Shown here: one piece after another, positions 35,450-45,193 of the stretch
Numbering within the stretch: the first letter of the stretch is position 1
Layout of the letters: every line of letters begins with the position of its first letter
Origin: Roseicyclus salinarum
GTDB lineage: Bacteria; Pseudomonadota; Alphaproteobacteria; Rhodobacterales; Rhodobacteraceae
DNA length: 64,000 bases
Assembly (NCBI RefSeq): GCF_029624655.1
Contig: NZ_JARRSA010000009.1
Span: forward strand, 1-64,000
Reading direction: 5' to 3'
The notes under the pieces: model-generated
The model's input: only the letters and a program-made list of their open reading frames with translations
Told to the model about the DNA's origin: nothing
Databases searched by the model: none
Translations under genes and position numbers: made by a program

Positions 35450-35587
35450 TCAGAACGCCTGGAGGAGCGACACGAGCCATGCCGCCAGCGTCAGGGACGC
35501 AACGATAAGGACCGGCATCAGGAAGCGGTCGGTGTTGATGGCCACGACGAGCGAAAGGCCACGGTAGCTTTCGTTGAGGAATTTCAT
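35450..35587 (-). CDS. Small 45-residue single-span membrane protein between rseP and bamA
   Basis: A 45-residue reading frame starts with ATG at 35587; GGGAGC lies about 7 bases upstream. It begins MKFLNESYRGLSLVV and has one strong hydrophobic span, roughly residues 23-43 (LMPVLIVASLTLAAWLV region). Its end is SLLQAF. I recall similar short proteins starting (M)xFLNExYRG in other Rhodobacteraceae, but this is memory, not a search. It lies on the same strand between rseP (136 bases upstream) and bamA (267 bases downstream), so it is likely co-transcribed with the envelope cluster. Function unknown. Confidence 0.65.
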   Translation of the reverse strand: MKFLNESYRGLSLVVAINTDRFLMPVLIVASLTLAAWLVSLLQAF

Positions 35588-35723
35588 CTCGCGCTCCCGC
35601 CTTCTTGGCATGGGCTCCATTTCAGTGGCGAGAAATGCCCTCCGATTGTGGCGCCTTTGGGACCGGGCGAAGGACTTTTTTGGGTGCGCGCCGGCCTTGC
35701 CCGCGCGACACCGCGCGCCGGGG

Positions 35724-37052
35724 TCAGGGGCAGAAGATGTCGTTTGTCAGCGCAAAGAGCATCAGCGACAGAAGCAGCGTGAGGCCCGCCGTCATGAACA
35801 CCCGAAGCGCCTTTTCCGACGGGGGTTTGCCCGAGACCGCCTCGTAGGCGTGGAACAGCAGGTGTCCCCCGTCCAGGACCGGGATCGGGAACAGGTTCAG
35901 CAATCCCACCGCGGTCGACAGGACGGCGATGAACCAGATGAAGTCGTCGATGCCCTGGCTCGCGGCGGCCCCGCTCGTCTCGGCGATTCCGATCGGGCCC
36001 TGCAGGTTGCACGACGAAATCGCGCCGGTGATCATGTGCCACAGCCCCGACAGCGAGGACCGGATGATGAAGCCCGTCTGCTCCACCCCGGACCACAGCG
36101 CGTCGCCCGGCCCCACGCGCACCGTCTCGGGCGAGAAGATGAGGCCTCCGGTGATCCCGATGAGCCAGCGTGTCTCGAAGCCGCCATCTGCGGTCGGCAG
36201 GTCGGTGCGCCTCGGGCTGAGCGTGACGTCCACCACCTCCCCTTCGCGCCAGACCGACAGCGAAAGCGGGGCCCCTCCGCTTGCGTCGACCGCGTCGCGC
36301 AGCTGCGAAAACGCGTTGATGGCCGTGCCGTCGACGGCGCGGATCACGTCGCCCTCCTGCAGGCCCGCGGCCATGGCGGCCGATTGCGGTGCGACCGACT
36401 GCACGATCGGCAAGAGCGGGAAGGAGGCCGCGATCTCGGACGTGGCGCCGTCACGCTCGACGACATAGGCCACGGTCCGCGACGGCTCGAGGTCGCGGGC
36501 AACGGTGTAGACGTCGGCAAGCGTGTCGACGGGCCTCCCCTCGATCGAGGTGATGAGGTCGCCCGCCCGAAGCGTCGCCATCTCCGCCGGCAGCGCCGCG
36601 GGCTCGCCCACCACGGGCGCCTCGGCGGGGCGCCCCGCAAGCATCAGGACGGACGCGAAGATCAGGATCGACAGGATGAAGTTGAACACGGGGCCAGCAG
36701 CGACCGTCGCCGACCGCGCCCAGAGCGGCGCGCCGTGCATCGAGCGGCGGCGTTCGTCCATGTCGAGCGCATCGATGGCGGCGGCGTCAACGCCGCTTGC
36801 CGCGTCGGCGTCACCGAGGAACTTGACGTAGCCGCCGAAGGGAAGCGCCGCGATCTGCCAGCGCGTTCCGTGCCTGTCGGTGCGGGAGAACAGGACGGGG
36901 CCGAAGCCGATGGAAAACACCTCGGCGTGGATGCCGGACCAACGGCCGACGATGTAGTGGCCGTATTCGTGGATCGCCACGATGATCGAAAGCGCCGCGA
37001 TGAAGGCGACGAGCGTAAAGGCCAGACCTCCGAAATCGGGAATGAATTCCAT
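35724..37052 (-). CDS. rseP: Site-2 metalloprotease RseP
   Basis: A 442-residue intramembrane protease. The zinc motif HEYGH is at residues 28-32, in the first helix. Two PDZ domains follow (about 125-210 and 215-300; GDLITSIEGRPV and GDVIRAVDGTAI). The C-terminal LNLFPIPVLDGGHLLF holds the third ligand. It cleaves anti-sigma factors or leftover signal peptides. The stop of dxr lies 4 bases away upstream on the same strand. Confidence 0.96.
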   Translation of the reverse strand: MEFIPDFGGLAFTLVAFIAALSIIVAIHEYGHYIVGRWSGIHAEVFSIGFGPVLFSRTDRHGTRWQIAALPFGGYVKFLGDADAASGVDAAAIDALDMDERRRSMHGAPLWARSATVAAGPVFNFILSILIFASVLMLAGRPAEAPVVGEPAALPAEMATLRAGDLITSIEGRPVDTLADVYTVARDLEPSRTVAYVVERDGATSEIAASFPLLPIVQSVAPQSAAMAAGLQEGDVIRAVDGTAINAFSQLRDAVDASGGAPLSLSVWREGEVVDVTLSPRRTDLPTADGGFETRWLIGITGGLIFSPETVRVGPGDALWSGVEQTGFIIRSSLSGLWHMITGAISSCNLQGPIGIAETSGAAASQGIDDFIWFIAVLSTAVGLLNLFPIPVLDGGHLLFHAYEAVSGKPPSEKALRVFMTAGLTLLLSLMLFALTNDIFCP

Positions 37053-37055
37053 GTG

Positions 37056-38231
37056 TCAGGCCGTCTCCCGTGTTGCGATCACCGCCGTCGCGCGTTTCCG
37101 TGCCATTTGGTCCACCGCCAGCACTTCCTCAAGGTCGGATGGCGGAATTGTCAGGCCAAAATCCGACGACATTGCGTCAAGGGTCGCCTCGACCACGCCG
37201 GACATGTCCATGAAGCCGATGCGCCCCGCGAGAAACCCGTCGAGCGCGACCTCCTTGGCCGCGTTGAAGACGCAGCCCGCGCGCCCACCCGTCTCCATCA
37301 CCGCGCGCGCGATGGCAAGGGCGGGATAGCGCCGCGGATCGGGGGCGCGGAATTCAAGCGTCGCGATCTGCGCGAGATCGATGCGCGCCACCGGCAGGTC
37401 GCGCCGGTCCGGCCAGTTCAGGGCGTAGCCGATCGCGTGGCGCATGTCCGGCGCGCCGAGATGCGCCATCAGCGCCCCGTCGCAGAAACCGACCAGCGCG
37501 TGCACGATGGATTGCGGATGGATCACGGCCTCGATCCGGTCGGGGTCCACGCCGAAGAACTCCCGCGTCTCGATCAGCTCCATCGCCTTGTTGAACATCG
37601 AGGCGCTGTCGATCGTGATGCGCTGGCCCATCTCCCAGTTGGGATGCGCGCCCGCATCGGCGACGCTCGCCGCGCTCAGCGCCTCGAGGGGCCAGTCGCG
37701 CAGGCCGCCGCCAGACGCGGTCACGATGATCTTCTCGACGCAGGAGATGTCCTCGCCCACGAGGCCCTGGAAGATCGCCGAATGCTCGCTGTCCACGGGC
37801 AGGATGGTTGCGCCGTGCCTGCGCGCCTCGGCCAGCAGGAGCGGCCCGGCGGTGACGAGGCTTTCCTTGTTGGCGAGCGCCAGCGTCGTGCCGTGGCGCA
37901 GTGCGCGGAAGCCCGGCGCAAGGCCGGCTGCGCCCACGATGGCCGACATGATCCAGTCGGCGGGGCGGTCCGCGGCCTCGACCAGCGCCTGCGGCCCGGC
38001 CGCGGCCTCGATGCCCGTGCCGGCGAGGGCCGCGCGCAGGTCGTCGAGCCGCTCGTCGAAGGCCGTCACCGCGACCTCCGCGCCAAGCCGCCTTGCGTCG
38101 CTGGCCAGCTGCGCGATGTTGGCGCCGCCGGTCAGCGCGACCACGCGGTAGTCCTGCGGCGCGCGCGCGATCAGGTCGAGCGTGTTCTGCCCGATCGACC
38201 CCGTCGCCCCGAAGACGCTGACCTTGCGCAC
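37056..38231 (-). CDS. dxr: 1-Deoxy-D-xylulose 5-phosphate reductoisomerase
   Basis: A 391-residue enzyme starting at GTG 38231, with AAAGGAA 4-10 bases upstream. NADPH-binding VFGATGSIGQNTLDLI, then LANKESLVTAG, PVDSEHSAIFQ, IIVTASGGGLRD and HPNWEMGQRITIDSASMFNKA are all Dxr signatures. It commits carbon to the MEP isoprenoid pathway, which supplies the substrate for UppS in the same cluster. It is 10 bases after cdsA. Confidence 0.97.
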   Translation of the reverse strand: MRKVSVFGATGSIGQNTLDLIARAPQDYRVVALTGGANIAQLASDARRLGAEVAVTAFDERLDDLRAALAGTGIEAAAGPQALVEAADRPADWIMSAIVGAAGLAPGFRALRHGTTLALANKESLVTAGPLLLAEARRHGATILPVDSEHSAIFQGLVGEDISCVEKIIVTASGGGLRDWPLEALSAASVADAGAHPNWEMGQRITIDSASMFNKAMELIETREFFGVDPDRIEAVIHPQSIVHALVGFCDGALMAHLGAPDMRHAIGYALNWPDRRDLPVARIDLAQIATLEFRAPDPRRYPALAIARAVMETGGRAGCVFNAAKEVALDGFLAGRIGFMDMSGVVEATLDAMSSDFGLTIPPSDLEEVLAVDQMARKRATAVIATRETA

Positions 38232-38241
38232 GGCGTTCCTT

Positions 38242-39033
38242 TCAGACCGAACCGGACGGAAAGCTCGAGACGCTTTCCACCACAAGCAGGAGCAGCGAGG
38301 CGCCGAGCATCCCGTCGAAGCGGTCCCAGAGCCCGCCGTGCCCCGGCAGAAGGCGCGAGCTGTCCTTTACGCCCGCGCGCCGCTTCACCGCCGATTCCGC
38401 GATGTCGCCCATCTGGCTCGCCATGCTGAGCGCGACCGAGATCGCGATCAGCTCGGGCCCCATCCCGGTCACGGCCATGAAGGCCCAGCCCACCAGCCCC
38501 GCCGCGATCCAGCCCGCCACGGTCCCCGACCACGTCTTCTTGGGACTGACGCGCGGCCAGAATTTCGGCCCGCCCACGGCGCGCCCGGCGAAATAGCCGC
38601 CGATGTCGGTGACGGCCACGACGAGGATCAGCCAGAACATCCATGTCAGGCCGAACGTGTCGCGATGGGTGATGAGGCCGAAGCTCGCCAGCATGATGAG
38701 GGTCGTGATCACGAGGAAAAGCGTGCGGTTGCGCGTCAGCGCGCCGAAGCCCGCAAGCCCCGTCAGCGTCAGAAGCGGCAGACCGAGGCCCACGGGCACG
38801 AGCTTGGCCGCCAGAAGCAGCGCGCCCCCAAGGATGCCGAGCGCGAGGCTGGCCCGGCGGGATGCGCCCAGCATCCGCGACAGCTCCCACACCAGCACGC
38901 CCACGATGCACGCCACGAGGCCCGTGAACCACGGATAGCCCGCCCACACCGCCGCCAGCCCCACGGCCGCGACGGCGGCCCCGGTCGTGATGCGGGTGGC
39001 AAGATCGGAGAAGCTGCCTCGCGAGAGGGACAT
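38242..39033 (-). CDS. cdsA: Phosphatidate cytidylyltransferase
   Basis: A 263-residue membrane protein with about eight hydrophobic segments. The C-terminal signature SAVKRRAGVKDSSRLLPGHG, followed by GLWDRFDG, is the CDP-diglyceride synthetase motif. It makes CDP-diacylglycerol for phospholipid synthesis. The gene follows uppS by 5 bases in the common frr-uppS-cdsA-dxr order. Confidence 0.96.
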   Translation of the reverse strand: MSLSRGSFSDLATRITTGAAVAAVGLAAVWAGYPWFTGLVACIVGVLVWELSRMLGASRRASLALGILGGALLLAAKLVPVGLGLPLLTLTGLAGFGALTRNRTLFLVITTLIMLASFGLITHRDTFGLTWMFWLILVVAVTDIGGYFAGRAVGGPKFWPRVSPKKTWSGTVAGWIAAGLVGWAFMAVTGMGPELIAISVALSMASQMGDIAESAVKRRAGVKDSSRLLPGHGGLWDRFDGMLGASLLLLVVESVSSFPSGSV

Positions 39034-39038
39034 CTGCC

Positions 39039-39749
39039 TCAGACCGGCACCGCGCCGAAGCGACGCTCGCGCTTGCCGAAGCGTGCGAGGATGCGGGCCA
39101 GCTCGTCGGGCGTGAAGTCAGGCCAGAGGGTGTCCACGAACTCGTATTCCGAATATGCGGACTGCCACAGCAGGAAGTTCGAGATGCGCGCCTCGCCGCT
39201 GGTGCGGATCACGAGGTCGGGATCGGGCAGCACGTAGGTGTCGAGGTAGCGCGGGAAGGTCTCATCGGTGATCGACATCGGGTCGAGCTTGCCGGCCTGC
39301 ACGTCCTGACCGAGCCTGCGCGCGGCGCGCGCCACCTCGTCGCGGCCGCCGTAGTTGATCGCGATGGTCAGGTTGACGCCGTCGTTGCCGGCCGTCATCA
39401 GTTCCAGCCCGTCCATCAGGTCGACCAGTGCCGGCTCGAGGCGGACGCGGTCGCCGATGAAGCGCACGCGCACGTTCTCCTCGAACAGCGAAGCCGCCTC
39501 GCGCCGGATGTAGCGCTTGAACAGCTTCATGAGGCCCGCCACCTCGGTCTGGGTCCGGCGCCAGTTCTCGGTCGAGAAGGCGAAGATCGTCAGGTATCCG
39601 ACGCCGAGATCGGGACAGGCCCTGACGATGTCCTTGACCCGCCGCGCGCCCTCGTGGTGCCCGAAAAGCCGGGGACGGCCGCGCAGCTGGGCCCAGCGGC
39701 CGTTTCCGTCCATGATGATCGCCACGTGGGTCGGCGTCTGGTCTGTCAT
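39039..39749 (-). CDS. uppS: Undecaprenyl diphosphate synthase (di-trans,poly-cis)
   Basis: A 236-residue cis-prenyltransferase. It starts VAIIMDGNGRWAQLRGRPRLFGH, with the Mg-binding Asp and the conserved His. AFSTENWRR, YGGRDE and the C-terminal DLVIRTSGEARISNFLLWQ region are intact. It makes the lipid carrier for peptidoglycan. It is 114 bases after frr on the same strand. The start at ATG 39749 is set by the conserved N-terminus. Confidence 0.97.
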   Translation of the reverse strand: MTDQTPTHVAIIMDGNGRWAQLRGRPRLFGHHEGARRVKDIVRACPDLGVGYLTIFAFSTENWRRTQTEVAGLMKLFKRYIRREAASLFEENVRVRFIGDRVRLEPALVDLMDGLELMTAGNDGVNLTIAINYGGRDEVARAARRLGQDVQAGKLDPMSITDETFPRYLDTYVLPDPDLVIRTSGEARISNFLLWQSAYSEYEFVDTLWPDFTPDELARILARFGKRERRFGAVPV

Positions 39750-39863
39750 AGGCTGGGCAATCCTCGTTCCTGCAAGATACCGGTGCGCGCGGTGGCCGCG
39801 GGCGCTTCGGCCGGGAGCCTTGGCGCAGCAATGTGGCACGAGCACGACGGCCCGCGCCGGATC

Positions 39864-40433
39864 TCACACCTGCATGATCTCCGCCTGTTTCGACTCCAGC
39901 GCCTGATCGACCTTGGCGATATGCGCGTCGGTCATCTCCTGCACCTCGGCCTCCCAGAGCTTCTGGTCGTCCTCGGACATCCCCTGCCCCTTCGCCTTCT
40001 TGATCCGGTCCATCCCGTCGCGGCGGACATTGCGGATCGCGACGCGGGCGTGTTCGGCATACTGCGCGGCCACCTTCGTCAACTCGCGGCGCCGCTCCTC
40101 GTTCAGCTCGGGGATCGGCAGCATGATGATCGTGCCGTTGAGCTGCGGGTTGATGCCGAGGCCGCTTTCGCGGATCGCCTTCTCGACCTTGCCGACCATC
40201 GACTTGTCCCAGACGTTGATCGTGACCATCCGCGGCTCCGGCACGTTCACCGTTCCGACCTGGTTGATCGGCGTCGGCTGGCCGTAGGCATCCACCATCA
40301 CAGGGTCCAGCATCTGAGCCGAGGCGCGCCCCGTGCGCAGCGACGCGAACTCGGTCCTGAGCGAGGTCAGCGCCCCGTCCATCCGCCTTTGAAGGTCGTC
40401 GACATCGATATCCAGCTCGTCGTCTTCCGCCAT
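39864..40433 (-). CDS. frr: Ribosome recycling factor
   Basis: A 189-residue protein (E. coli: 185). It has [14 protein letters not shown] and [60 protein letters not shown] and KQAEIMQV at the end complete it. It splits post-termination ribosomes with EF-G. It follows pyrH by 116 bases. Confidence 0.98.
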   Translation of the reverse strand: MAEDDELDIDVDDLQRRMDGALTSLRTEFASLRTGRASAQMLDPVMVDAYGQPTPINQVGTVNVPEPRMVTINVWDKSMVGKVEKAIRESGLGINPQLNGTIIMLPIPELNEERRRELTKVAAQYAEHARVAIRNVRRDGMDRIKKAKGQGMSEDDQKLWEAEVQEMTDAHIAKVDQALESKQAEIMQV

Positions 40434-40549
40434 GTCAGCAGCCCGCTCTCTCTCGTTGTTTTGGTGGTGATACCCCGGCGGGGGCAAAGATTCCAGAACT
40501 CGATTGCCCGCGGCGGAACATGCCGATCCAGGCCCCGGGCGCCCTGCGC

Positions 40550-41317
40550 TCACTGCACCTTGGTGTAGGTGCCCATCCCCGCAAGGATACCGCGGAAACC
40601 GCCCGGCTCGTCGAGGCTGAAGACGATGATCGGCACGTCGTTCTCGCGCGCCAGCGCGATGGCGCTGGCGTCCATCACGCCCAGGTGCTGCGCCAGCACC
40701 TCGTCGTAGCTGACCGTGTCGTAGCGCCGGGCGTCGTCGTGCTTGTTGGGGTCCTTGTCGTAGACGCCGTCGACCTTCGTGCCCTTGAAGATCGCCTCGC
40801 ACTTCATCTCGTTGGCGCGGAGCGTGGCGGCGGTGTCCGTCGTGAAGTAGGGATTGCCCGTGCCTGCCGCGAAGATCACCACGCGCCCCTTCTCGAGGTG
40901 GCGCACGGCGCGGCGGCGGATGTAGGGCTCGCAGACCTGGTCCATGGGAATGGCGCTGATCACGCGGGTGTAGACGCCCATGGATTCAAGCGCCGACTGC
41001 ATGGCGAGCGCGTTCATCACCGTGGCGAGCATCCCCATGTAGTCCGCCGTGGTGCGCTCCATCCCCTGCGCGCTGCCCTGAAGGCCGCGGAAGATGTTGC
41101 CCCCGCCGATGACCATGCAGATCTCCACGCCGAGATCGCTCACCGACTTGACCTCGCGTGCGATGCGCTCGACCGTCGGCGGGTGCAGACCGAAGCCCTG
41201 GTCGCCCATCAGCGCCTCGCCCGAGATCTTCAGCATGACGCGTCCGTATTTCGGCTTGACCGACTGGGCCGTTTGCGGGGCCGGGCCCTCGGTGGTCTGC
41301 GGATCGGTGTCGGGCAT
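40550..41317 (-). CDS. pyrH: UMP kinase
   Basis: A 255-residue amino-acid-kinase fold protein: [50 protein letters not shown] (split here as one run of family motifs), [16 protein letters not shown] and [13 protein letters not shown]. It phosphorylates UMP to UDP. The first 18 or so residues (Thr/Gln/Pro-rich) are a poorly conserved lead. pyrH-frr stand together, but rpsB and tsf, their usual upstream partners, are absent; miaA starts divergently instead. Confidence 0.97.
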   Translation of the reverse strand: MPDTDPQTTEGPAPQTAQSVKPKYGRVMLKISGEALMGDQGFGLHPPTVERIAREVKSVSDLGVEICMVIGGGNIFRGLQGSAQGMERTTADYMGMLATVMNALAMQSALESMGVYTRVISAIPMDQVCEPYIRRRAVRHLEKGRVVIFAAGTGNPYFTTDTAATLRANEMKCEAIFKGTKVDGVYDKDPNKHDDARRYDTVSYDEVLAQHLGVMDASAIALARENDVPIIVFSLDEPGGFRGILAGMGTYTKVQ

Positions 41318-41463
41318 GGGGCGCGGGGTCCTGTGGCTGGGGTGCGGCGGCGGGCAAGGCAGTTGCGGTGGCCGCAACATGAGCTAAAACCGGAGCCGGT
41401 TCAACGCCTGCGGCCGCCACACCGGCCGATGCCTGAAGAACGGGATGCAATACACTGTTTTCC

Positions 41464-42327
41464 TTGCGAGACATACCAAGGGACGCGCCCGTTCTCATCG
41501 CCGGGCCGACGGCTTCGGGCAAGTCGGCCCTCGCGCTGGAGATCGCCGCGAGCGGCGGCGGGGTCGTGGTGAACGCCGACGCGCTTCAGGTCTACGAGGG
41601 CTGGCGCGTCCTGACCGCGCGCCCCGGCGAAGCGGACGAGGCGCAAGCGCGCCATGCTCTCTATGGCCACGTGCCTTTCGAGGCGGACTATTCCGTGGGG
41701 GACTGGCTGCGCGCCGCCGCGCCGCTCCTCGAGGGGCCGGACCGGCCGATCTTCGTCGGCGGCACCGGCCTCTATTTCCGCGCTCTGACCGAGGGCCTCG
41801 CCGAGATCCCGCCGATCCCGCCCGAGATCCGCGCGGAGGCCGAGGCGCGCGACCATGCCGAGTTGCTGCACGACGTCGCGCACGGCGATCCTGCCCTGGC
41901 CGCACGCATGGACACGCGAAACCTCGCGCGGCTGCGCCGGGCGTGGGAGGTCCTGCGCGGCACCGGGCGCCCCCTGTCGGAGTGGCAGGCCGAGACCGCG
42001 CCGCCGCTGCTGCCCCTCGACGCGGCCCGCGCCATCGTCCTCGACGCGGACCGCGACTGGCTGAACGCCCGGATCGAGGCCCGTTTCGACAAGATGCTCG
42101 AGCACGGCGCGCTGGAGGAGGTGCGCGCCAACCTGCCGCGCTGGCCCCGCGCGGGGGGCGCGCGCAAGGCCATCGGCGCGCCCGAGCTTGTCGCCCACCT
42201 GCGCGGGGAGATGTCGCTGGGGGCCGCGCGCGAGGCGGCAATCGTCGCCTCGCGGCAATACGCCAAGCGACAGCGCACGTGGTTCCGCGCCCGGATGGGG
42301 GCGTGGCGGCCCCTGCCCCTGCCCTGA
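41464..42327 (+). CDS. miaA: tRNA dimethylallyltransferase
   Basis: A 287-residue enzyme. The P-loop [15 protein letters not shown] (residues 14-21 core), [28 protein letters not shown] and [10 protein letters not shown] identify MiaA. It adds an isopentenyl group to A37 of tRNAs that read UNN codons. The only workable start is TTG at 41464 (a CTG three codons upstream aside), because the frame is closed by TGA at 41434. No ribosome site precedes TTG. A TACACT stretch sits 7 bases before it, so a leaderless mRNA is possible. It is divergent from pyrH. Confidence 0.94.
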   Translation: MRDIPRDAPVLIAGPTASGKSALALEIAASGGGVVVNADALQVYEGWRVLTARPGEADEAQARHALYGHVPFEADYSVGDWLRAAAPLLEGPDRPIFVGGTGLYFRALTEGLAEIPPIPPEIRAEAEARDHAELLHDVAHGDPALAARMDTRNLARLRRAWEVLRGTGRPLSEWQAETAPPLLPLDAARAIVLDADRDWLNARIEARFDKMLEHGALEEVRANLPRWPRAGGARKAIGAPELVAHLRGEMSLGAAREAAIVASRQYAKRQRTWFRARMGAWRPLPLP

Positions 42328-42407
42328 GAAGCGGCGGAAAGGGACCGCATTCCGGCATCTTCGACGTTACCGCTTGCCATCCCGGCGCGCGTGGCTAGCC
42401 TCGGCGC

Positions 42408-43214
42408 ATGTTCGACACGTCGCGACGCCCCCTCGCCCATTCCGTCACCTCGCTGGGCAAGCTGCGGATGCAGGGCGCGTGGAAGTTCGAGCTCCTGCAT
42501 TCCTCGACCCGGCACAGGCTTTACTGGATCACGCGCGGTCAGGGGCGGATCAGCGTCAAGTGCATCACGCGCGGCTACGGGCCCAACACGGCGATCTTCG
42601 TGCCCGCAGGCGCGACCATGGCGCTTGAACTGCAGTCGCAGACGCAGGGCCTCGAGCTGTGCCTGCCGCCCGACGATACGCTCGGCCTGCCGGACCAGCC
42701 CTTTCACCTGCGGGTCTCCAACATCGAGGCGCAGGCGAGCCTGACCAGCCACCTCGAGAAGATCGAGCGCGAGCTGGCCGCGCGCGCACCCGCGATGGAG
42801 CGCGCGCTGACCGCCTATTCGCTGCTCGTCTCGGCATGGATGACGCGCGAGCTTGCCCGTCAGGAAGGTGCGATCCTGCGCGAGCGGAGCCACCGTCTGG
42901 TCGAACTTTTCGCCGAGCGGATGGAGGCGCAGTTCCGCACCGGGCGCGGCGTGGCGGACTACGCAGGCCAGCTTCAGGTGACGCCGACCCACCTCAGCCG
43001 GGTCTGCCGCGAGGCCGCCGGACGGCCCGCGCACGCGCTTTTGAACGAGCGCATCATGTACGAGGCGCGGCGGCTGCTGCTGGAAACCGACATGCCCGCC
43101 CGCGAGATCGCCGATCACCTGGGCTTTTCCTCGGCCGCCTATTTCACGCGGGCCTTCGCGCAGGCGACAGGCAGGACGCCCTCGGATTTCCGCGCCCCCG
43201 CGCGCCGCGCCTGA
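42408..43214 (+). CDS. AraC-family transcriptional regulator
   Basis: A 268-residue regulator. The N-terminal half (about 10-140) looks like a cupin-type sensor (YWITRGQGRISVKCITRG; GPNTAIFVPAGATMALEL). The C-terminal AraC domain carries both helix-turn-helix units: VADYAGQLQVTPTHLSRVCREAAG and AREIADHLGFSSAAYFTRAF. The ligand is unknown. It stands upstream of the peptide ABC operon on the same strand, a common place for a pathway regulator. Confidence 0.9.
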   Translation: MFDTSRRPLAHSVTSLGKLRMQGAWKFELLHSSTRHRLYWITRGQGRISVKCITRGYGPNTAIFVPAGATMALELQSQTQGLELCLPPDDTLGLPDQPFHLRVSNIEAQASLTSHLEKIERELAARAPAMERALTAYSLLVSAWMTRELARQEGAILRERSHRLVELFAERMEAQFRTGRGVADYAGQLQVTPTHLSRVCREAAGRPAHALLNERIMYEARRLLLETDMPAREIADHLGFSSAAYFTRAFAQATGRTPSDFRAPARRA

Positions 43215-43525
43215 TGCGCCCCAGGGCGCGCGCGCCCGTGCAGTTCCCGTGCCGACGTACGGGCGACAGTGACGAAAAAACCTGTTGCGGTCGGGGGTGA
43301 TGTCGTTTTTTGTTCGTGTCGATGTCGCAATTGGACAAATGATTTGCGCAACTTGCCGCTGACCTATGCAAGGCAGGCGTCCGCGCACCGGTGCGATCGC
43401 CACGCAGCGCGCCCGGCCGGGCCGCGGCGGAACCGCCGGACCTCGGGCGGATCACGATCACGTCACGGTCAGTCCGCATCACGGACGCGCGGGACGACAC
43501 GATAGAACCACAGGGAGAACGACAC
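43215..43525 (+). promoter_or_regulatory. 311-base gap upstream of the peptide ABC operon, likely control region
   Basis: No gene is seen. The middle part (about 43268-43372) is AT-rich for this genome: TCGTTTTTTGTTCG, CAATTGGACAAATGATTTGCGCAA and CTATGCAAGG. The palindrome TTGCGCAA lies at about 43347-43354. A possible -10 (TATGCA) lies near 43366, but no -35 with good spacing is evident. The neighbouring AraC-type protein is the natural candidate to bind here. Confidence 0.35.
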
Positions 43526-45193
43526 ATGAGCCATTCCACGAACAAGCGTCCGGCGAGCCATCCGGCCGCCGAGATGTACGCGCAGGAATACAGGGACGGT
43601 AAACTCAGCCGCCGCGAATTCCTCACCCGCTCCACCGCGCTCGGCGTCAGCGCCGCGGCCGCCTATTCTCTGATCGGCCTGCCGCAGCCCGCCGCAGCCC
43701 AGACCGAGATCGCCGAAGGCGGCGTGCTGCGCATCCAGCAGCTCGTGAAGGCCATGAAGGATCCGATGACCTACGACTGGTCCGAGCTTGGCAACCAGTC
43801 GCGCGGTTTCCTCGAATACCTCGCCGAATACCGTGCCGACGGCAGCTTCGTCCCGATGCTGCTGGAAGGCTGGGAGGCCAACGAGGACGCTTCGCAATAC
43901 ACGCTCCGCGTCCGGCAGGGCGTGACGTGGAACAACGGCGACGCCTTCACCGCCGAGGACGTGGCCCGCAACTTCGAGCGCTGGTGCGACGGGTCGGTCG
44001 AGGGCAACGCGATGGCCTCCCGGTTCAACGGCCTGCGCGACGCCGAGACCGAGCAGCTCCGCGAGGGGGCGATCGAGATCGTGGACAGCCACACCCTCCG
44101 GCTCAACTATTCCGAGCCCGACATCACGCTGATCGCGCAGGTGTCGGACTACCCCGCCGCCGTCGTCCATTCCTCCTTCACCGGCGGCAACCCTTACGAC
44201 AACGGCATCGGCACCGGCCCCTATCGCCCCGTCAGCATCGAACCGGGCCTGCGCGCGGTGCTCGAGCGCGTGCCCGATTTCGAATGGTGGGGAACGGCCG
44301 TCTACGGCGGGCCCTATGTCGACCGCATCGAGTATATCGACTACGGCGTCGATCCCATCTCGTGGCTGTCGGCGGCCGAGGCGGGCGAAGTGAACCTGCT
44401 CTACGAATCCGTGGGCGAATACATCGACCTTCTGGATTCGATCGGCTGGACGCGGTCCGAGACGACGACGGCCGCAACGGTCGTGATCCGTCCCAACCAC
44501 GCCTACGAGGTGGACGGGCGGCGCCCCTACGCCGACGAGCGCGTGCGCCGCGCGCTGACCATGGCGGTGGACAACGCCGTCCTGCTCGAGCTTGGCTACG
44601 CCGGCCTCGGCTCGGTCGCCGAGAACCACCACGCCTGCCCGATCCATCCCGAATACGCCGATATCGGCGCGCCCGCGCACGACCCCGCGGCCGCCGCCGA
44701 GCTGATGGCCGAAGCCGGCTTCGGCGACTTCGAGCACGAGCTGATCTCGCCCGACGAGGAATGGCTCTCGAACACGGGCAACGCGGTCGCGGCGCAGCTG
44801 CGCGACGCAGGCATCCCGGTGCGACGGACGATCACGCCGGGCGCGACGTTCTGGCAGGCCTGGGCGACGCACGGCTTCTCCACGACCTCGTGGAACGGCC
44901 GCCCGCTGGCCGTCCAGAACATGGCGCTCGCCTACACCTCGACGGGGTCGTGGAACGAGACGGCCTTCGCCAGCGAGGAGTTCGACGCCGCAATGGCCGA
45001 GGCGCTGGCCCTCGCCGACGCGGACGCACGTCGCGAGGTGATGGTGACGCTGGAAGGCATCCTCCAGTCGCAGGGCATCATCATCCAGCCCTACTGGAGG
45101 TCGCTCTTCAACCACCAGGACGGGTCGCTGGTGAACGCCGAGAAGCATCCGGCGCACGAGATCCACGTCCACAGGATCGGCTTCGCCGCCTGA
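43526..45193 (+). CDS. Peptide-type ABC transporter substrate-binding protein (SBP_bac_5), Tat exported
   Basis: A 555-residue protein with a twin-arginine signal: SRREFL at residues 28-33, then a hydrophobic stretch ending AAAAYSLIGLPQPAAAQ. The mature part follows the dipeptide/nickel-binding family (SBP_bac_5): VPMLLEGWEANEDASQYTLRVRQG, WNNGDAFTAEDVARNFERW, GTGPYRPVSIEPG. The ATG at 43526 has GGGAGA upstream. It delivers the ligand to the two permeases downstream. The ligand is not predictable; peptides, opines and sugars are all known in this family. Confidence 0.92.
   Translation: MSHSTNKRPASHPAAEMYAQEYRDGKLSRREFLTRSTALGVSAAAAYSLIGLPQPAAAQTEIAEGGVLRIQQLVKAMKDPMTYDWSELGNQSRGFLEYLAEYRADGSFVPMLLEGWEANEDASQYTLRVRQGVTWNNGDAFTAEDVARNFERWCDGSVEGNAMASRFNGLRDAETEQLREGAIEIVDSHTLRLNYSEPDITLIAQVSDYPAAVVHSSFTGGNPYDNGIGTGPYRPVSIEPGLRAVLERVPDFEWWGTAVYGGPYVDRIEYIDYGVDPISWLSAAEAGEVNLLYESVGEYIDLLDSIGWTRSETTTAATVVIRPNHAYEVDGRRPYADERVRRALTMAVDNAVLLELGYAGLGSVAENHHACPIHPEYADIGAPAHDPAAAAELMAEAGFGDFEHELISPDEEWLSNTGNAVAAQLRDAGIPVRRTITPGATFWQAWATHGFSTTSWNGRPLAVQNMALAYTSTGSWNETAFASEEFDAAMAEALALADADARREVMVTLEGILQSQGIIIQPYWRSLFNHQDGSLVNAEKHPAHEIHVHRIGFAA

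Noticed and set aside
35675-35690. T-run (CTTTTTTGGG) downstream of rseP as a terminator.
   Set aside because: The run is on the plus strand, whereas rseP is on the minus strand, and no stem precedes it in the right direction.
35574-38429. Open frame of 951 codons on the plus strand across rseP and dxr.
   Set aside because: It spans two real minus-strand genes and has no domain.
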